DNA of 64,000 bases from CAWGHZ01 sp963822575 (lineage in GTDB: Bacteria; Pseudomonadota; Alphaproteobacteria; MPNO01; DASWLB01): assembly GCA_963822575.1 (NCBI GenBank), contig CAWGHZ010000006.1, positions 62,001 through 126,000 of the forward strand. The letters run 5' to 3'. The notes beneath the pieces are model-generated. The model saw only the letters and a program-made list of their open reading frames with translations. It was not told the DNA's origin and searched no databases. The position numbers and the translations under genes were made by a program. Position 1 is the stretch's first letter; each line of letters opens with the position of its first letter. Positions 48,727 through 57,193 of this stretch are shown one piece after another.

Positions 48727-49577
48727 CCCCACGGGCCGGCGACGCCCGCCATCTCGCGCAGGCGGCGGATGCGGTCCTCCATCGGCGGATGGGTGGCGAA
48801 CAGGCTGGCGAGCCCGCCGCCGTGCAGCGGGTTGACGATGAACATGTGCGCCGTCGCCGGATGGCGCTCGGCCGGCGCGTTGGCGATCTGGCGCGCGCCG
48901 TACTCCAGCTTGGCGAGCGCGTCGGCGAGCCACAGCGGATGGCCGCACAGCTCGGCGCCCTCACGGTCGGCCGCGTATTCGCGGGTGCGCGAGATCGCCA
49001 TCTGCACCAGCATGGCGGCGATCGGGCTGAGGATCATCACCAGGATCGCGCCGAACGGGCCGAGCGGGTTGTCGCGGCTCGACCCGCGGAACCAGAAGGC
49101 GAAGCTCGCCAGCATCGAGATCGCGCCGGCGATGGTCGCCGTCACGGTCATGATCAGCGTGTCGCGGTGGCGCACATGGCCGAGCTCGTGCGCGAGGACG
49201 CCCGCCAGCTCGTCCGAATCCAGGATGCGCAGGATTCCGGTGGTGGCGCAGACGGCGGCGTGCTGCGGGTCGCGCCCGGTGGCGAAGGCGTTGGGCTGGT
49301 CGTTCTCGACGATATAGACGCGCGGCATGGGCAGCTCCGCCTTGTCGGCGAGCTGGGCGACGATGCCGTAGAGCGTCGGCGCCGAGCGCGCGTCCACCTC
49401 GCGCGCACCGTACATGGAAAGGACCATCTTGTCGGAGTTCCAGTAGGCGAAGGCGTTCATTCCGGCCGCCATCAGGAATGCGATCGCCATGCCGCCCTGG
49501 CCGCCCAGGAGCCACCCGGCGCCCATGAAAAGGGCGGTCATCGCCGCGAGCAGGATGCCGGTCTTCAGCGTGCTCAT
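48723..49577 (-). CDS. htpX: Membrane zinc protease HtpX
   Basis: A 284-residue M48 peptidase of the inner membrane that degrades misfolded membrane proteins. Two hydrophobic N-terminal segments (about 6-48) precede the zinc site H130-E131-X2-H134 in LAHELGHVRH; a further hydrophobic pair follows, and the third zinc ligand is in TREYAADREGAEL. ATG 49577 (MSTLKTGILLAAMT) is chosen by similarity to the family start; in-frame ATGs at 49589 and 49607 would add 4 or 10 residues. Translationally coupled to rsmB. Confidence 0.94.
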   Translation of the reverse strand: MSTLKTGILLAAMTALFMGAGWLLGGQGGMAIAFLMAAGMNAFAYWNSDKMVLSMYGAREVDARSAPTLYGIVAQLADKAELPMPRVYIVENDQPNAFATGRDPQHAAVCATTGILRILDSDELAGVLAHELGHVRHRDTLIMTVTATIAGAISMLASFAFWFRGSSRDNPLGPFGAILVMILSPIAAMLVQMAISRTREYAADREGAELCGHPLWLADALAKLEYGARQIANAPAERHPATAHMFIVNPLHGGGLASLFATHPPMEDRIRRLREMAGVAGPWG

Positions 49578-49716
49578 GCTTGTGTCCATGTCGGAAAATC
49601 GTTCCATATTTTGGGTGTCGCCGCGCCGCGATCAAGCGGCGCCGTGCCGGCGGGCGAGACATTCGCGGCCGGGACACCTACACTCTCCGGGGATTGGGTT
49701 GGCACCAGGGGTTGGC

Positions 49717-50673
49717 ATGAGCGACGACGACAGGCTGGATGGCCGCGTGGCCATCGTCACCGGCGGCGCGCGCGGCATCGGCGAGGCGATCGTGCGGGCG
49801 CTCCATGCGCGGGGCGCGAAGGTGGTGATCTGCGACAACGGCACGTCGGTGGACGGCACCGAGTCCGACCCGTCGCTCGCCCAGGAGATCGCCGGCAAGC
49901 TGGGCGACGGCGCCGTGCCCTACACCTCGGACATGAGCGTGCCCGCCGCCGCGACCGAGTCGGTCGCGCTCGCCAAGGAGAAATTCGGCGGGCTCGACAT
50001 CGTGGTCAACAACGCCGCGATCCTGCGCGACGCCTTCCTGTTCAAGGGCAACCCCCACCATTGGGACGCGGTGATCCGCAACAATCTGTCGGCGGCCTAC
50101 TACCTGCTGGCGGCGGCGGCGCCGGTGCTGCGCGAGAACGCCCAGGCCGGCCGCGGCGCGGCGGAGGGCGGCCGCTATAACTGGGGCCGGATCGTCAACA
50201 TCGTCTCCACCGCCGCGTTCTTCGGCAATTTCGGCCAGGCGTCCTACGCCGCGTCGAAGGCCGGGCTGATGGGGCTGATGCGGATCGCCGCGCTCGACAT
50301 GGCGCGCTCGGGCGTCACCGCCAACGCCGTCGCGCCGATGGGCCGCACCCGCATGGTGGAGCGCATCCACCCCGCCAACGACGCGCAGGCGGCCTACAAG
50401 GAGCAGGCGCTGAAGGTGCCACCCGGCCCGGCCGGCACGTTCGTCGCCTATCTCTGCTCGCCCGCCGCGCAGGGCGTCACGGGCCAGCTCTTCGCCGTGC
50501 GCGGGCGCGAGGTGATGCTGTTCTCCCAGCCACGCCCGGTGCGGACCGCAATCGCCAAGGGCAAGGACTGGGATCTCGACGAGCTTGCGACGGCGGTCGA
50601 CGGCACGATGCGCGAGGCCTTCGTCGATCTGGTCACCGACCCGGAGGCCTTCGGCTCCGCCCCCGAGGTGTGA
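49717..50673 (+). CDS. SDR-family oxidoreductase (MFE-2-like dehydrogenase)
   Basis: A 318-residue short-chain dehydrogenase. The cofactor motif GGARGIGEA begins near residue 16, NNAAILRD holds the structural Asn, and the catalytic set is S-X-Y-X3-K in VSTAAFFGNFGQASYAASKA. The C-terminal 70 residues extend beyond a classical SDR and resemble the 3-hydroxyacyl-CoA dehydrogenase part of multifunctional beta-oxidation enzymes (MaoC-linked type). The following genes are a thioesterase and a MarR regulator, so a CoA-ester pathway is plausible. Confidence 0.88.
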   Translation: MSDDDRLDGRVAIVTGGARGIGEAIVRALHARGAKVVICDNGTSVDGTESDPSLAQEIAGKLGDGAVPYTSDMSVPAAATESVALAKEKFGGLDIVVNNAAILRDAFLFKGNPHHWDAVIRNNLSAAYYLLAAAAPVLRENAQAGRGAAEGGRYNWGRIVNIVSTAAFFGNFGQASYAASKAGLMGLMRIAALDMARSGVTANAVAPMGRTRMVERIHPANDAQAAYKEQALKVPPGPAGTFVAYLCSPAAQGVTGQLFAVRGREVMLFSQPRPVRTAIAKGKDWDLDELATAVDGTMREAFVDLVTDPEAFGSAPEV

Positions 50674-50753
50674 TGCCGGGCAGAAAACCCGCGAACCTTT
50701 CCCGCTGGGCTGCTATATGAGGCGCGATCGCTTTCCGCGGCGGACGGAGCATC

Positions 50754-51179
50754 ATGGCATTGGCGATACGCGAGCAGTGGACGGTGGAGTGGGGCGACTG
50801 CGATCCCCTTGGGATCATGTTCTATCCCAACTGCTTCCGCTGGTTCGACACCGCCACCCACCATCTGTTCGTCGCGGCCGGCCATCCGATGAACGAGCTG
50901 GAAGAGGCGTTCGGCATAAGCGGCCTGCCGCTGGTCGACGTGGGCGCAAGCTTCAAGTCGCCGCTGCCCTGGCACACGCGGATCGAGATCGAAACGACGG
51001 TCTCGGAATGGCGCAACAAGAGCCTGATCGTCCGCCATGTCATCCGCAAGGGCGACGCGGTAGCGGTCGAGGGGCACGAGACCCGGGTCTGCGTCGGGCG
51101 CGATCCGGCGGCGCCGGGCGGAATCCGCGGGCGCGCGATCCCCGACGCGCTCAAGGCCGCGTTCGAGGCGGCCGCATGA
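50754..51179 (+). CDS. Hotdog-fold acyl-CoA thioesterase (4HBT family)
   Basis: A 141-residue thioesterase like 4-hydroxybenzoyl-CoA thioesterase. WGDCDPLGIMFYPNCFRWFD contains the catalytic Asp (D18) and the DXXGXXXY pattern of the family. It hydrolyses acyl- or aroyl-CoA in the cytoplasm. Its stop overlaps the MarR start (ATGA), so enzyme and regulator are co-translated. Confidence 0.9.
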   Translation: MALAIREQWTVEWGDCDPLGIMFYPNCFRWFDTATHHLFVAAGHPMNELEEAFGISGLPLVDVGASFKSPLPWHTRIEIETTVSEWRNKSLIVRHVIRKGDAVAVEGHETRVCVGRDPAAPGGIRGRAIPDALKAAFEAAA

Positions 51180-51664
51180 GCGGTCCGGCCGCGGCGGGCC
51201 GGCGCGGCCGCGCGCCGGGCGAGGGCGAGCCGCTCGATCTCGGCCTTCTGCCCGATCTGCTGGGCTTCCATCTGCGCTGCGCACAGGTCGCGGTGTTCCA
51301 GCATTTCCACCGCGCGGTCGGCGCCGCCGAGATCTCGCCGCCGCAGCTCGGCGCGCTCTTGCTGATCGAGGCGAACCCCGGCATCAGCCAGTCGGCCATC
51401 GCCGAGGTGCTGCGCTTCGACCGCTCGACCCTGGTGCAGATCGCCGACCGTCTGGAGCGGCGCGGCCTCGTCCTGCGCGCGCCTTCGGCCAGCGATCGGC
51501 GCTCGCACGCCCTCACCCTCACCTCGGCGGGGGTCAAGCTGCTCGCCCGGCTGAAGGAGCTGGTGCGCGCGCACGAGGCGGAGGTCGGCGCGGTGCTCGA
51601 TGCCGAGGAGCGGCGCCTCTTGATCGAACTGCTGCAGCGGCTGTATTCCCCCAAGCGTGGTTGA
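51176..51664 (+). CDS. MarR-family transcriptional regulator
   Basis: A 162-residue winged-helix repressor. The recognition region is ISQSAIAEVLRFDRSTLVQI followed by the wing LVLRAPSASDRRSHALTLT, the standard MarR DNA-binding arrangement; flanking helices form the dimer. Regulators of this kind respond to phenolic ligands and commonly govern adjacent aromatic-degradation genes, here the thioesterase before and the FAD monooxygenase 7 bp after. Confidence 0.93.
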   Translation: MSGPAAAGRRGRAPGEGEPLDLGLLPDLLGFHLRCAQVAVFQHFHRAVGAAEISPPQLGALLLIEANPGISQSAIAEVLRFDRSTLVQIADRLERRGLVLRAPSASDRRSHALTLTSAGVKLLARLKELVRAHEAEVGAVLDAEERRLLIELLQRLYSPKRG

Positions 51665-51671
51665 CGACGAC

Positions 51672-52880
51672 ATGGCGAACGACAAGCGCGTTCTGATCGC
51701 GGGGTCCGGGCCGGCCGGGCTCTCCTGCGCCCTGGTCCTTGCCGAGGCCGGCGTGCCGGTGACGGTGCTCGAGGCGCTGCCCGACCTCGCCCACGATCTG
51801 CGCGCCGGTACCTACCACCCGCCAACGCTGGAGATGCTGGCGCCCTACGGCATCACCGACCGCATGATCGAGCGCGGCATCAAGGCGCGCACCTGGCAGA
51901 TCCGCGACCGCCGGGAGGGCGTGCTCGCCGAGTGGGATTTGGGCCTCCTCGCCAACGACACGCCCTATCCCTACCGGCTGCATTTCGAGCAGCACAAGCT
52001 GACGCCTTTGATGCTCGAGAAGCTGCGCACCTATCCCCATTTCGACATCCGCTTCTCGGCCGAGGTCGTGGGCGCGCGCGAGACGGCGGACGGCGTCGCG
52101 GTGGATATTGCCTGCGACGGCAAGACCGAAACGGTCGAGGGCGGCTACGTGGTCGGCGCCGAGGGCATCCGCAGCCCGGTGCGCACGGCGATCGGGACCG
52201 AGTTCGAGGGGTTCACCTACGACGAGGCGTTTACCATCGTCTCCACCCCCTACGATTTCGGTCCGCACGGCTTCGCCAACGCAAGCTACGTCGCCGATCC
52301 CGACGAATGGTTCTTCCTGATTCACGTGCCGGGCTTCGAGCCGCCGTCGCTCTGGCGCATCGCCATGCCGGGCGATCCGAACCGCGCGCGCGAGGAGACG
52401 CTGGCGCCGGACACCATCGAGCGGCGCCTGCAAGGCATCGTCGCGACGCCCGAGCCCTACCAGGTGATCCACGCCAACGCCTATCGGGTGCACCAGCGCG
52501 TGGCCAAGACCTACAACAACGGCCGCATGGCGATCTGCGGCGACGCCGCGCACGTCAACAACCCGCTCGGCGGCATGGGGCTGAACGGCGCGGTGCACGA
52601 CGCGATCAACCTCGCCGAGAAGCTGGTCGAGATCGTGCGCGGGGCGGCGGGGCCCGAACTTCTCGACCGCTACACGCGCCAGCGCCGCCCGCCGCAGATC
52701 GAGTTCGTCCAGCGCATCACCATCAACAACAAGAAGATGCTGGAAACGCGCGATCCCGAGACGCGCCGCGCCCGCAACGACGAGTTGCGCCGCGCCGCCG
52801 CCGATCCCAAAGTGGCCTACGCCTACCTTTTGGAGTCGTCGATGATCGCCATGGTCCGCCGCGCCGCCGAAATCGCCTGA
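51672..52880 (+). CDS. FAD-dependent aromatic hydroxylase-like monooxygenase
   Basis: A 402-residue group A flavoprotein (PF01494). The FAD motif LIAGSGPAGLSCALVLAEAG is at the N-terminus, the DG motif region reads YVVGAEGIRSPVRTAIG, and the GD motif is MAICGDAAHVNNPLGGMGLN. Relatives hydroxylate phenols, salicylate or 3-(3-hydroxyphenyl)propionate. ATG 51672 is chosen over GTG 51657 as it puts the Rossmann strand at the usual distance. Likely controlled by the MarR gene before it. Confidence 0.9.
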   Translation: MANDKRVLIAGSGPAGLSCALVLAEAGVPVTVLEALPDLAHDLRAGTYHPPTLEMLAPYGITDRMIERGIKARTWQIRDRREGVLAEWDLGLLANDTPYPYRLHFEQHKLTPLMLEKLRTYPHFDIRFSAEVVGARETADGVAVDIACDGKTETVEGGYVVGAEGIRSPVRTAIGTEFEGFTYDEAFTIVSTPYDFGPHGFANASYVADPDEWFFLIHVPGFEPPSLWRIAMPGDPNRAREETLAPDTIERRLQGIVATPEPYQVIHANAYRVHQRVAKTYNNGRMAICGDAAHVNNPLGGMGLNGAVHDAINLAEKLVEIVRGAAGPELLDRYTRQRRPPQIEFVQRITINNKKMLETRDPETRRARNDELRRAAADPKVAYAYLLESSMIAMVRRAAEIA

Positions 52881-52898
52881 GGCGGCCCGTCGTAAGGA

Positions 52899-52990
52899 AG
52901 GGGCTGCCGGGCAAGCTGGTCCTCAAGACTTACATGGGCGAGCTGCATGCCCGCCATATCCCGATCGCCCGCGCGTGGGGCAAGGAGTAG
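52899..52990 (+). pseudogene. C-terminal remnant of a DctP-type binding protein
   Basis: About 30 codons ending at TAG 52990 encode KGLPGKLVLKTYMGELHARH and IPIARAWGKE, which align with the last 30 residues of the DctP protein encoded just downstream (RGLPGTKVLTAYMDELRARH, IGVAREWDKM). Everything before is missing; it begins 18 bp after the monooxygenase stop. Best read as the tail of a tandem duplicate deleted by recombination. Confidence 0.75.
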
Positions 52991-52998
52991 CGGCTTGC

Positions 52999-53025
52999 GG
53001 GGGCGGCTTGCGCCGGGCCGCCCCC
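52999..53025 (+). terminator. Strong G+C hairpin after DctP remnant
   Basis: GGGGGCGGC and GCCGCCCCC pair perfectly around a 9-nt loop, 8 bp after the remnant's stop codon. No U-run follows. It probably ended the transcript of the lost gene and may now separate the MarR/monooxygenase unit from the next DctP gene. Confidence 0.5.
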
Positions 53026-53098
53026 GGACGCTAGGATTTGCAGGCCGACAAGAACAATCGGCGATCCGCCCCCATCGGACCGCACAGAGGAGGATACG

Positions 53099-54169
53099 AT
53101 GACGATCATGAAAACGACGCTCGCGGCCGGCGCCGCCGCCGCGGCGGTGGCTTTTGCCGTCGGTGCGCACGCCGAGACGATGAAGATCACGGTGGTCGCC
53201 GGCGCGCCGCCCACGGTTTCCAACGTCAAGGCGACGAAGGAATACTTCATCCCCACGATCAACAAGCGCCTCGCCGCCTCGGGCAAGGATTTCAAGATCG
53301 AGTGGACGGAGGCCTATTCCTCGAGCCTCGCCAAGTTCACCGAGGTGTTCGAGACGGTGGAGGAAAACATCGCCCAGATGGGCGTGATCCTGAAGAACTT
53401 CGAGGAATCGAAGCTGCCGCTCGACCAGTATTTCTACATGGCGCCGTTCAGCAACGCCACGCAGGAACAGATGGTCGAGATCGACACCGCCCTGCGCGAG
53501 AAGCTGCCCGAGCTCAACGCGCAGTACACCAGGCACAACCAGGTGATGCTGGGTTCGGCCGCCACCGAATCGACCGACCTGTTCACCACCTTCCCGGTCA
53601 AGTCGGTCGCCGACATGAAGGGGCGCAAGATCGGCGCTTCGGGCGCCATGGGCCAGTACATGCGCAACACCGGCGCGGTGGTGGTTAACTCGTCGATGCT
53701 CAATTCGTTCATGAACATCAAGAACGGCGTCTACGATGGCTATCCCATCTCCATCGTGCTGGCAGGGCCGTACCGCACCTACCAGTCCGCCAAGTACTTC
53801 ACCAAGGTGCAGTTCGGCGTGACTGCCACCTCGGGCATCTCGATCCACAAGGATACCTGGAAGAAGTTCCCCGACTTCGTGAAGGCGATGTTCAAGGAGG
53901 AGACGCGCAACTGGGCGAAGTGGCAGGCCGACGTCGACCGGCAGCGCGACGCCCATTTCGTCGAGCTGATGAAGAAAGACGGCGTCCATTTCGGCGAGCT
54001 GTCGGACGAGGCGCGCCGCCAGTGGGCGATGACGCTTCCCAACATCGCGCAGGAATGGGCAAAGGGGCTCGACAAGCGCGGCCTGCCCGGCACCAAGGTG
54101 CTCACCGCCTACATGGACGAGCTGCGCGCCCGCCACATCGGCGTCGCGCGCGAGTGGGACAAGATGTAG
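53099..54169 (+). CDS. TRAP solute-binding protein, DctP type
   Basis: A 356-residue periplasmic protein with signal peptide (AAAAAVAFAVGAHAE). DctP features include IEWTEAYSSSLAKFTEVFET, MKGRKIGASGAMGQYMRNTG and FVKAMFKEETRNWAKWQADV. The Arg normally placed for carboxylate binding is not in its usual SR context, so ligand chemistry may differ. GGAGGATACG precedes the ATG. No TRAP permease accompanies it; context (FAD hydroxylase, thioesterase) points to an aromatic ligand. Confidence 0.88.
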   Translation: MTIMKTTLAAGAAAAAVAFAVGAHAETMKITVVAGAPPTVSNVKATKEYFIPTINKRLAASGKDFKIEWTEAYSSSLAKFTEVFETVEENIAQMGVILKNFEESKLPLDQYFYMAPFSNATQEQMVEIDTALREKLPELNAQYTRHNQVMLGSAATESTDLFTTFPVKSVADMKGRKIGASGAMGQYMRNTGAVVVNSSMLNSFMNIKNGVYDGYPISIVLAGPYRTYQSAKYFTKVQFGVTATSGISIHKDTWKKFPDFVKAMFKEETRNWAKWQADVDRQRDAHFVELMKKDGVHFGELSDEARRQWAMTLPNIAQEWAKGLDKRGLPGTKVLTAYMDELRARHIGVAREWDKM

Positions 54170-54180
54170 GGCACCGACCT

Positions 54181-54207
54181 CCCTCTCCGCCCCTGGGGCG
54201 GAGAGGG
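54181..54207. terminator. Bidirectional hairpin between dctP-like gene and mdh
   Basis: CCCTCTCCGCC and GGCGGAGAGGG form an 11-bp stem with a 5-nt loop in the 45-bp gap between two convergent stop codons. It could stop transcription from both sides, though neither side has a long U-run. Confidence 0.55.
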
Positions 54208-54214
54208 AAAATAC

Positions 54215-55174
54215 CTATGCCGCCTTCTGCATCTTCTTGACGACCTCCACGAGCCCCCGGACCAACTCGACCGACTTGTCGAACTCGACCCGTTCGGCCG
54301 CGTTGAGCTGCAACTCGATGACGCGCTCGACGCCGCCCGCGCCGATCACCACCGGCACGCCGACGTAAAGCCCCTTCACCCCGTACTCGCCGTTCAGCAG
54401 CGCGCAGCACGGCAGGACGCGCTTCTTGTCCTTGAGGTAGGCCTCGGCCATCTGGATCGCCGACGAGGCCGGCGCATAGAAGGCCGAGCCCGAGCCGAGG
54501 AGCTGGACGATCTCGCCGCCGCCGTCGCGCGTACGCTGCACGATCTCGGCGATCCGCTTGTCGGTGGTCCAGCCCATCTTGACCAGGTCGGGCAGCGGCA
54601 CGCCCGCGACCGCCGAATAGCGCACCAGCGGCACCATCGTGTCGCCGTGCCCGCCCAGCACGCTCGCCGTCACATCCTCGACCGAGACGCCGAACTCGGC
54701 CGCCAGGAAATAGCGGAACCTGGCCGAGTCCAGGATGCCCGCCATGCCGACCACGCGGTTCGCCGGCAGGCCCGATGCCTCGCGCAGCGCCCAGACCATG
54801 GCGTCCAGCGGGTTGGTGATGCAGATCACGAACGCCTCGGGGCAGTGCTGCTTGATGCCCTCGCCGACCTGCTTCATCACGCCGGTGTTGATGCCGATCA
54901 GGTCGTCGCGGCTCATGCCCGGCTTGCGCGCGACGCCGGCGGTCACGATCACCACGTCGGCGCCCTTGATGCCCTCGTAGCTCTCGGCTCCCGCCATCCT
55001 GGAGTCGAAATCCTCGACCGGCGAGGATTCCACGATGTCCAGGGCCTTGCCGGCGGGGACGCCCTTGACGATGTCGAACAGCACGACGTCGCCGAGCTCC
55101 TTCAGCCCGACCAGATGGGCCAGCGTGCCGCCGATATTGCCCGCGCCGACCAGCGCGATCTTGTTGCGTGCCAT
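54215..55174 (-). CDS. mdh: Malate dehydrogenase
   Basis: A 319-residue lactate-dehydrogenase-like malate dehydrogenase oxidising malate to oxaloacetate with NAD. GAGNIGGTLAHL is the NAD motif; the substrate arginine loop is GVARKPGMSRDDL, and the proton-relay histidine is in GGHGDTM. It is the last gene of the sdhCDAB-zapE-mdh run, about 80 bp from zapE, as in many alphaproteobacteria. Confidence 0.97.
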   Translation of the reverse strand: MARNKIALVGAGNIGGTLAHLVGLKELGDVVLFDIVKGVPAGKALDIVESSPVEDFDSRMAGAESYEGIKGADVVIVTAGVARKPGMSRDDLIGINTGVMKQVGEGIKQHCPEAFVICITNPLDAMVWALREASGLPANRVVGMAGILDSARFRYFLAAEFGVSVEDVTASVLGGHGDTMVPLVRYSAVAGVPLPDLVKMGWTTDKRIAEIVQRTRDGGGEIVQLLGSGSAFYAPASSAIQMAEAYLKDKKRVLPCCALLNGEYGVKGLYVGVPVVIGAGGVERVIELQLNAAERVEFDKSVELVRGLVEVVKKMQKAA

Positions 55175-55253
55175 GGTGAATCCCTGCGTTGCGTCTGGAG
55201 GTGGCGGTTGCGTAGCGCGATTCCCCCGGCGGGGCAAGGGGCGGAGGCCGGTC

Positions 55254-56402
55254 CTACTCCTCGGCCGCGACGGTGGCCTCGCCGGGAACGTGCCGCGCCG
55301 CGAGATAGGCCTCGCTTTGCATCTCGGCGAGGCGCGAGGCCGCGCGGCGGAAGGCTGCGGCGCCGACCCCGGCGGGGTAGAGCGCATCGGGCGCGGCCTC
55401 GGCTGAGGCGATCAGCTTGACCCGGTGCTCGTAGAGCGTGTCGATGAGGTTCAACAGGCGCTTCGCCTCGTCGCGCCGGTCGGGCCCGAGGCGCGGGATG
55501 TCGTCCAGGATCAGCGTGTGGAAGCGCCGGGCGACGGCGATGTAGTCCTCGGCGCCCAGCGCGCGCGAGCAGAGCTCGGCGAAGCCGAACCTTGCGATGC
55601 CCATCGCCGCGCGCGGCACGATGACGTCGCGCCCCTTGACCACCAGCTTCTGCGCGCGCCCCGCATCGCCGCCGGTGAGGCGCGCGAAGGCGGCGTCGAG
55701 TGCGGAAGCGGCGGCGCGGCCGGCCGGGGTGTGCCAGACCCGCATCCCCGCCATGGCGAGGCGGCGGTAATCGACGCCCGCGTCGAGCTCGATCACGTCC
55801 AGCCGTTCCTTCAGGAGCGCGACAAAGGGCAGGAAGCGGTCGCGTTGCAGCCCACCCTTGTAGAGCTCGTCCGGCGCGACGTTCGAGGTGGCGACGACCA
55901 CAATTCCGGCGTCGAGCAGGTGGGTGAACAGGCCCGCCAGGATCATCGCGTCGGCGATGTTCTCGACCTGGAACTCGTCGAAGCAGAGGAGGTGCGTCTC
56001 CGCGGCGATCTCGGCCGCATGCACCGCCAGCGGATCGCGCGTGCCCTCGCCCTGGCGCAGGCGGTGCAGCGCGTCCTGCACGCCCACCATGAAATCGTGG
56101 AAATGCACGCGGCGCTTCTGCACGGTCGGCGCCGTATCGACGAACATCTGCATCAGCATCGACTTGCCGGCGCCGACCGGGCCGTGCAGATAGAGCCCGC
56201 GCGGCCGCGGTGGGGCGGTGGCGTGTCTGAACAAGGAGAGCCGCGTGCGCTTTCCGTTCGCGCCCGCCGGCACGTAGCCGATCAGCGCATCGTGCAAGTC
56301 CTGGAGACGCTCGGCCGCGCGCGCCTGTGCCGCGTTTTCGTGCAGCCCGCCCTCGCGTACCCGCGCTCGATAGGCGGCCAGTGGGCCCGACGCCGTTGCC
56401 AC
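55254..56402 (-). CDS. zapE: AFG1/ZapE-family ATPase
   Basis: A 382-residue P-loop ATPase. Walker A GPVGAGKS is at residues 74-81, Walker B is LLCFDEFQVENIADA, and VVATSNVAPDELYKGGLQRD is the family's conserved sensor segment. Bacterial ZapE acts at the division ring and its mitochondrial relative AFG1/LACE1 handles respiratory subunits; location between sdhB and mdh echoes the latter. The start is GTG 56402, 2 bp after the sdhB stop. Confidence 0.92.
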   Translation of the reverse strand: MATASGPLAAYRARVREGGLHENAAQARAAERLQDLHDALIGYVPAGANGKRTRLSLFRHATAPPRPRGLYLHGPVGAGKSMLMQMFVDTAPTVQKRRVHFHDFMVGVQDALHRLRQGEGTRDPLAVHAAEIAAETHLLCFDEFQVENIADAMILAGLFTHLLDAGIVVVATSNVAPDELYKGGLQRDRFLPFVALLKERLDVIELDAGVDYRRLAMAGMRVWHTPAGRAAASALDAAFARLTGGDAGRAQKLVVKGRDVIVPRAAMGIARFGFAELCSRALGAEDYIAVARRFHTLILDDIPRLGPDRRDEAKRLLNLIDTLYEHRVKLIASAEAAPDALYPAGVGAAAFRRAASRLAEMQSEAYLAARHVPGEATVAAEE

Positions 56403-56404
56403 CG

Positions 56405-57184
56405 TCAGCGGCGGCTCGCGATCAGCTTCTTGGTCTCGGCGATCGCCTTGGCCGGGTTCAGGTTCTTCGGGCAGGTGCGCGTGCAGTTCATGATGGTGTG
56501 GCAGCGATAGAGCCGGAACGGGTCCTCCAGCGCGTCGAGCCGTTCGCCAGTGTGCTCGTCGCGCGAATCGGCGATCCAGCGATAGGCCTGCAGCAGCACG
56601 GCGGGGCCGAGATAGCGCTCGGGGTTCCACCAGTAGCTCGGGCACGCGGTGGTGCAGCAGAAGCAGAGGATGCATTCCCACAGCCCGTCGAGTTCCTTGC
56701 GCTCCTCCACCGATTGCAGCCGTTCGGAGCCGGCGGGGGCGGGGCTCTCCGTCTTCAGCCAGGGCTCGATCGCGGCGTACTGGGCGTAGGCCTGCTTCAG
56801 GTCGGGCACCAGATCCTTCACCACCGGCATGTGCGGCAGAGGGTAGATCTTGGCGTCGCCCGAAATCTCGTCGATCGGTTTGGTGCAGGCCAGCGTGTTG
56901 GTGCCGTCGATGTTCATGGCGCACGACCCGCACACCCCCTCGCGGCAGGAGCGGCGGAAGGTCAAGGTCGCGTCCATCTCGTTCTTGATCTTGATCAGCG
57001 CGTCAAGGACCATCGGCGCGCAATTGTCCATGTCGACCTCGTAGGAATCGAGGCGCGGCGTCTCGCCCGAATCCGGGTCGTACCGGTAGACCTTGAAGGT
57101 CCTGGTGTTCTTCGCGCCGGCCGGAGCGGCCACCTTGCGGCCCTCGCGGACCTTCGAGTTGGCGGGCAGGGTGAATTCGGCCAT
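56405..57184 (-). CDS. sdhB: Succinate dehydrogenase iron-sulfur subunit
   Basis: A 259-residue subunit carrying three clusters: [2Fe-2S] in CREGVCGSCAMNIDG, [4Fe-4S] in CILCFCCTTACPS and [3Fe-4S] in CHTIMNCTRTCPKNLNP. It passes electrons from SdhA to ubiquinone at the membrane. Its start is 9 bp after the sdhA stop. Length and motifs are normal. Confidence 0.98.
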   Translation of the reverse strand: MAEFTLPANSKVREGRKVAAPAGAKNTRTFKVYRYDPDSGETPRLDSYEVDMDNCAPMVLDALIKIKNEMDATLTFRRSCREGVCGSCAMNIDGTNTLACTKPIDEISGDAKIYPLPHMPVVKDLVPDLKQAYAQYAAIEPWLKTESPAPAGSERLQSVEERKELDGLWECILCFCCTTACPSYWWNPERYLGPAVLLQAYRWIADSRDEHTGERLDALEDPFRLYRCHTIMNCTRTCPKNLNPAKAIAETKKLIASRR

Positions 57185-57193
57185 CGGACTTCC

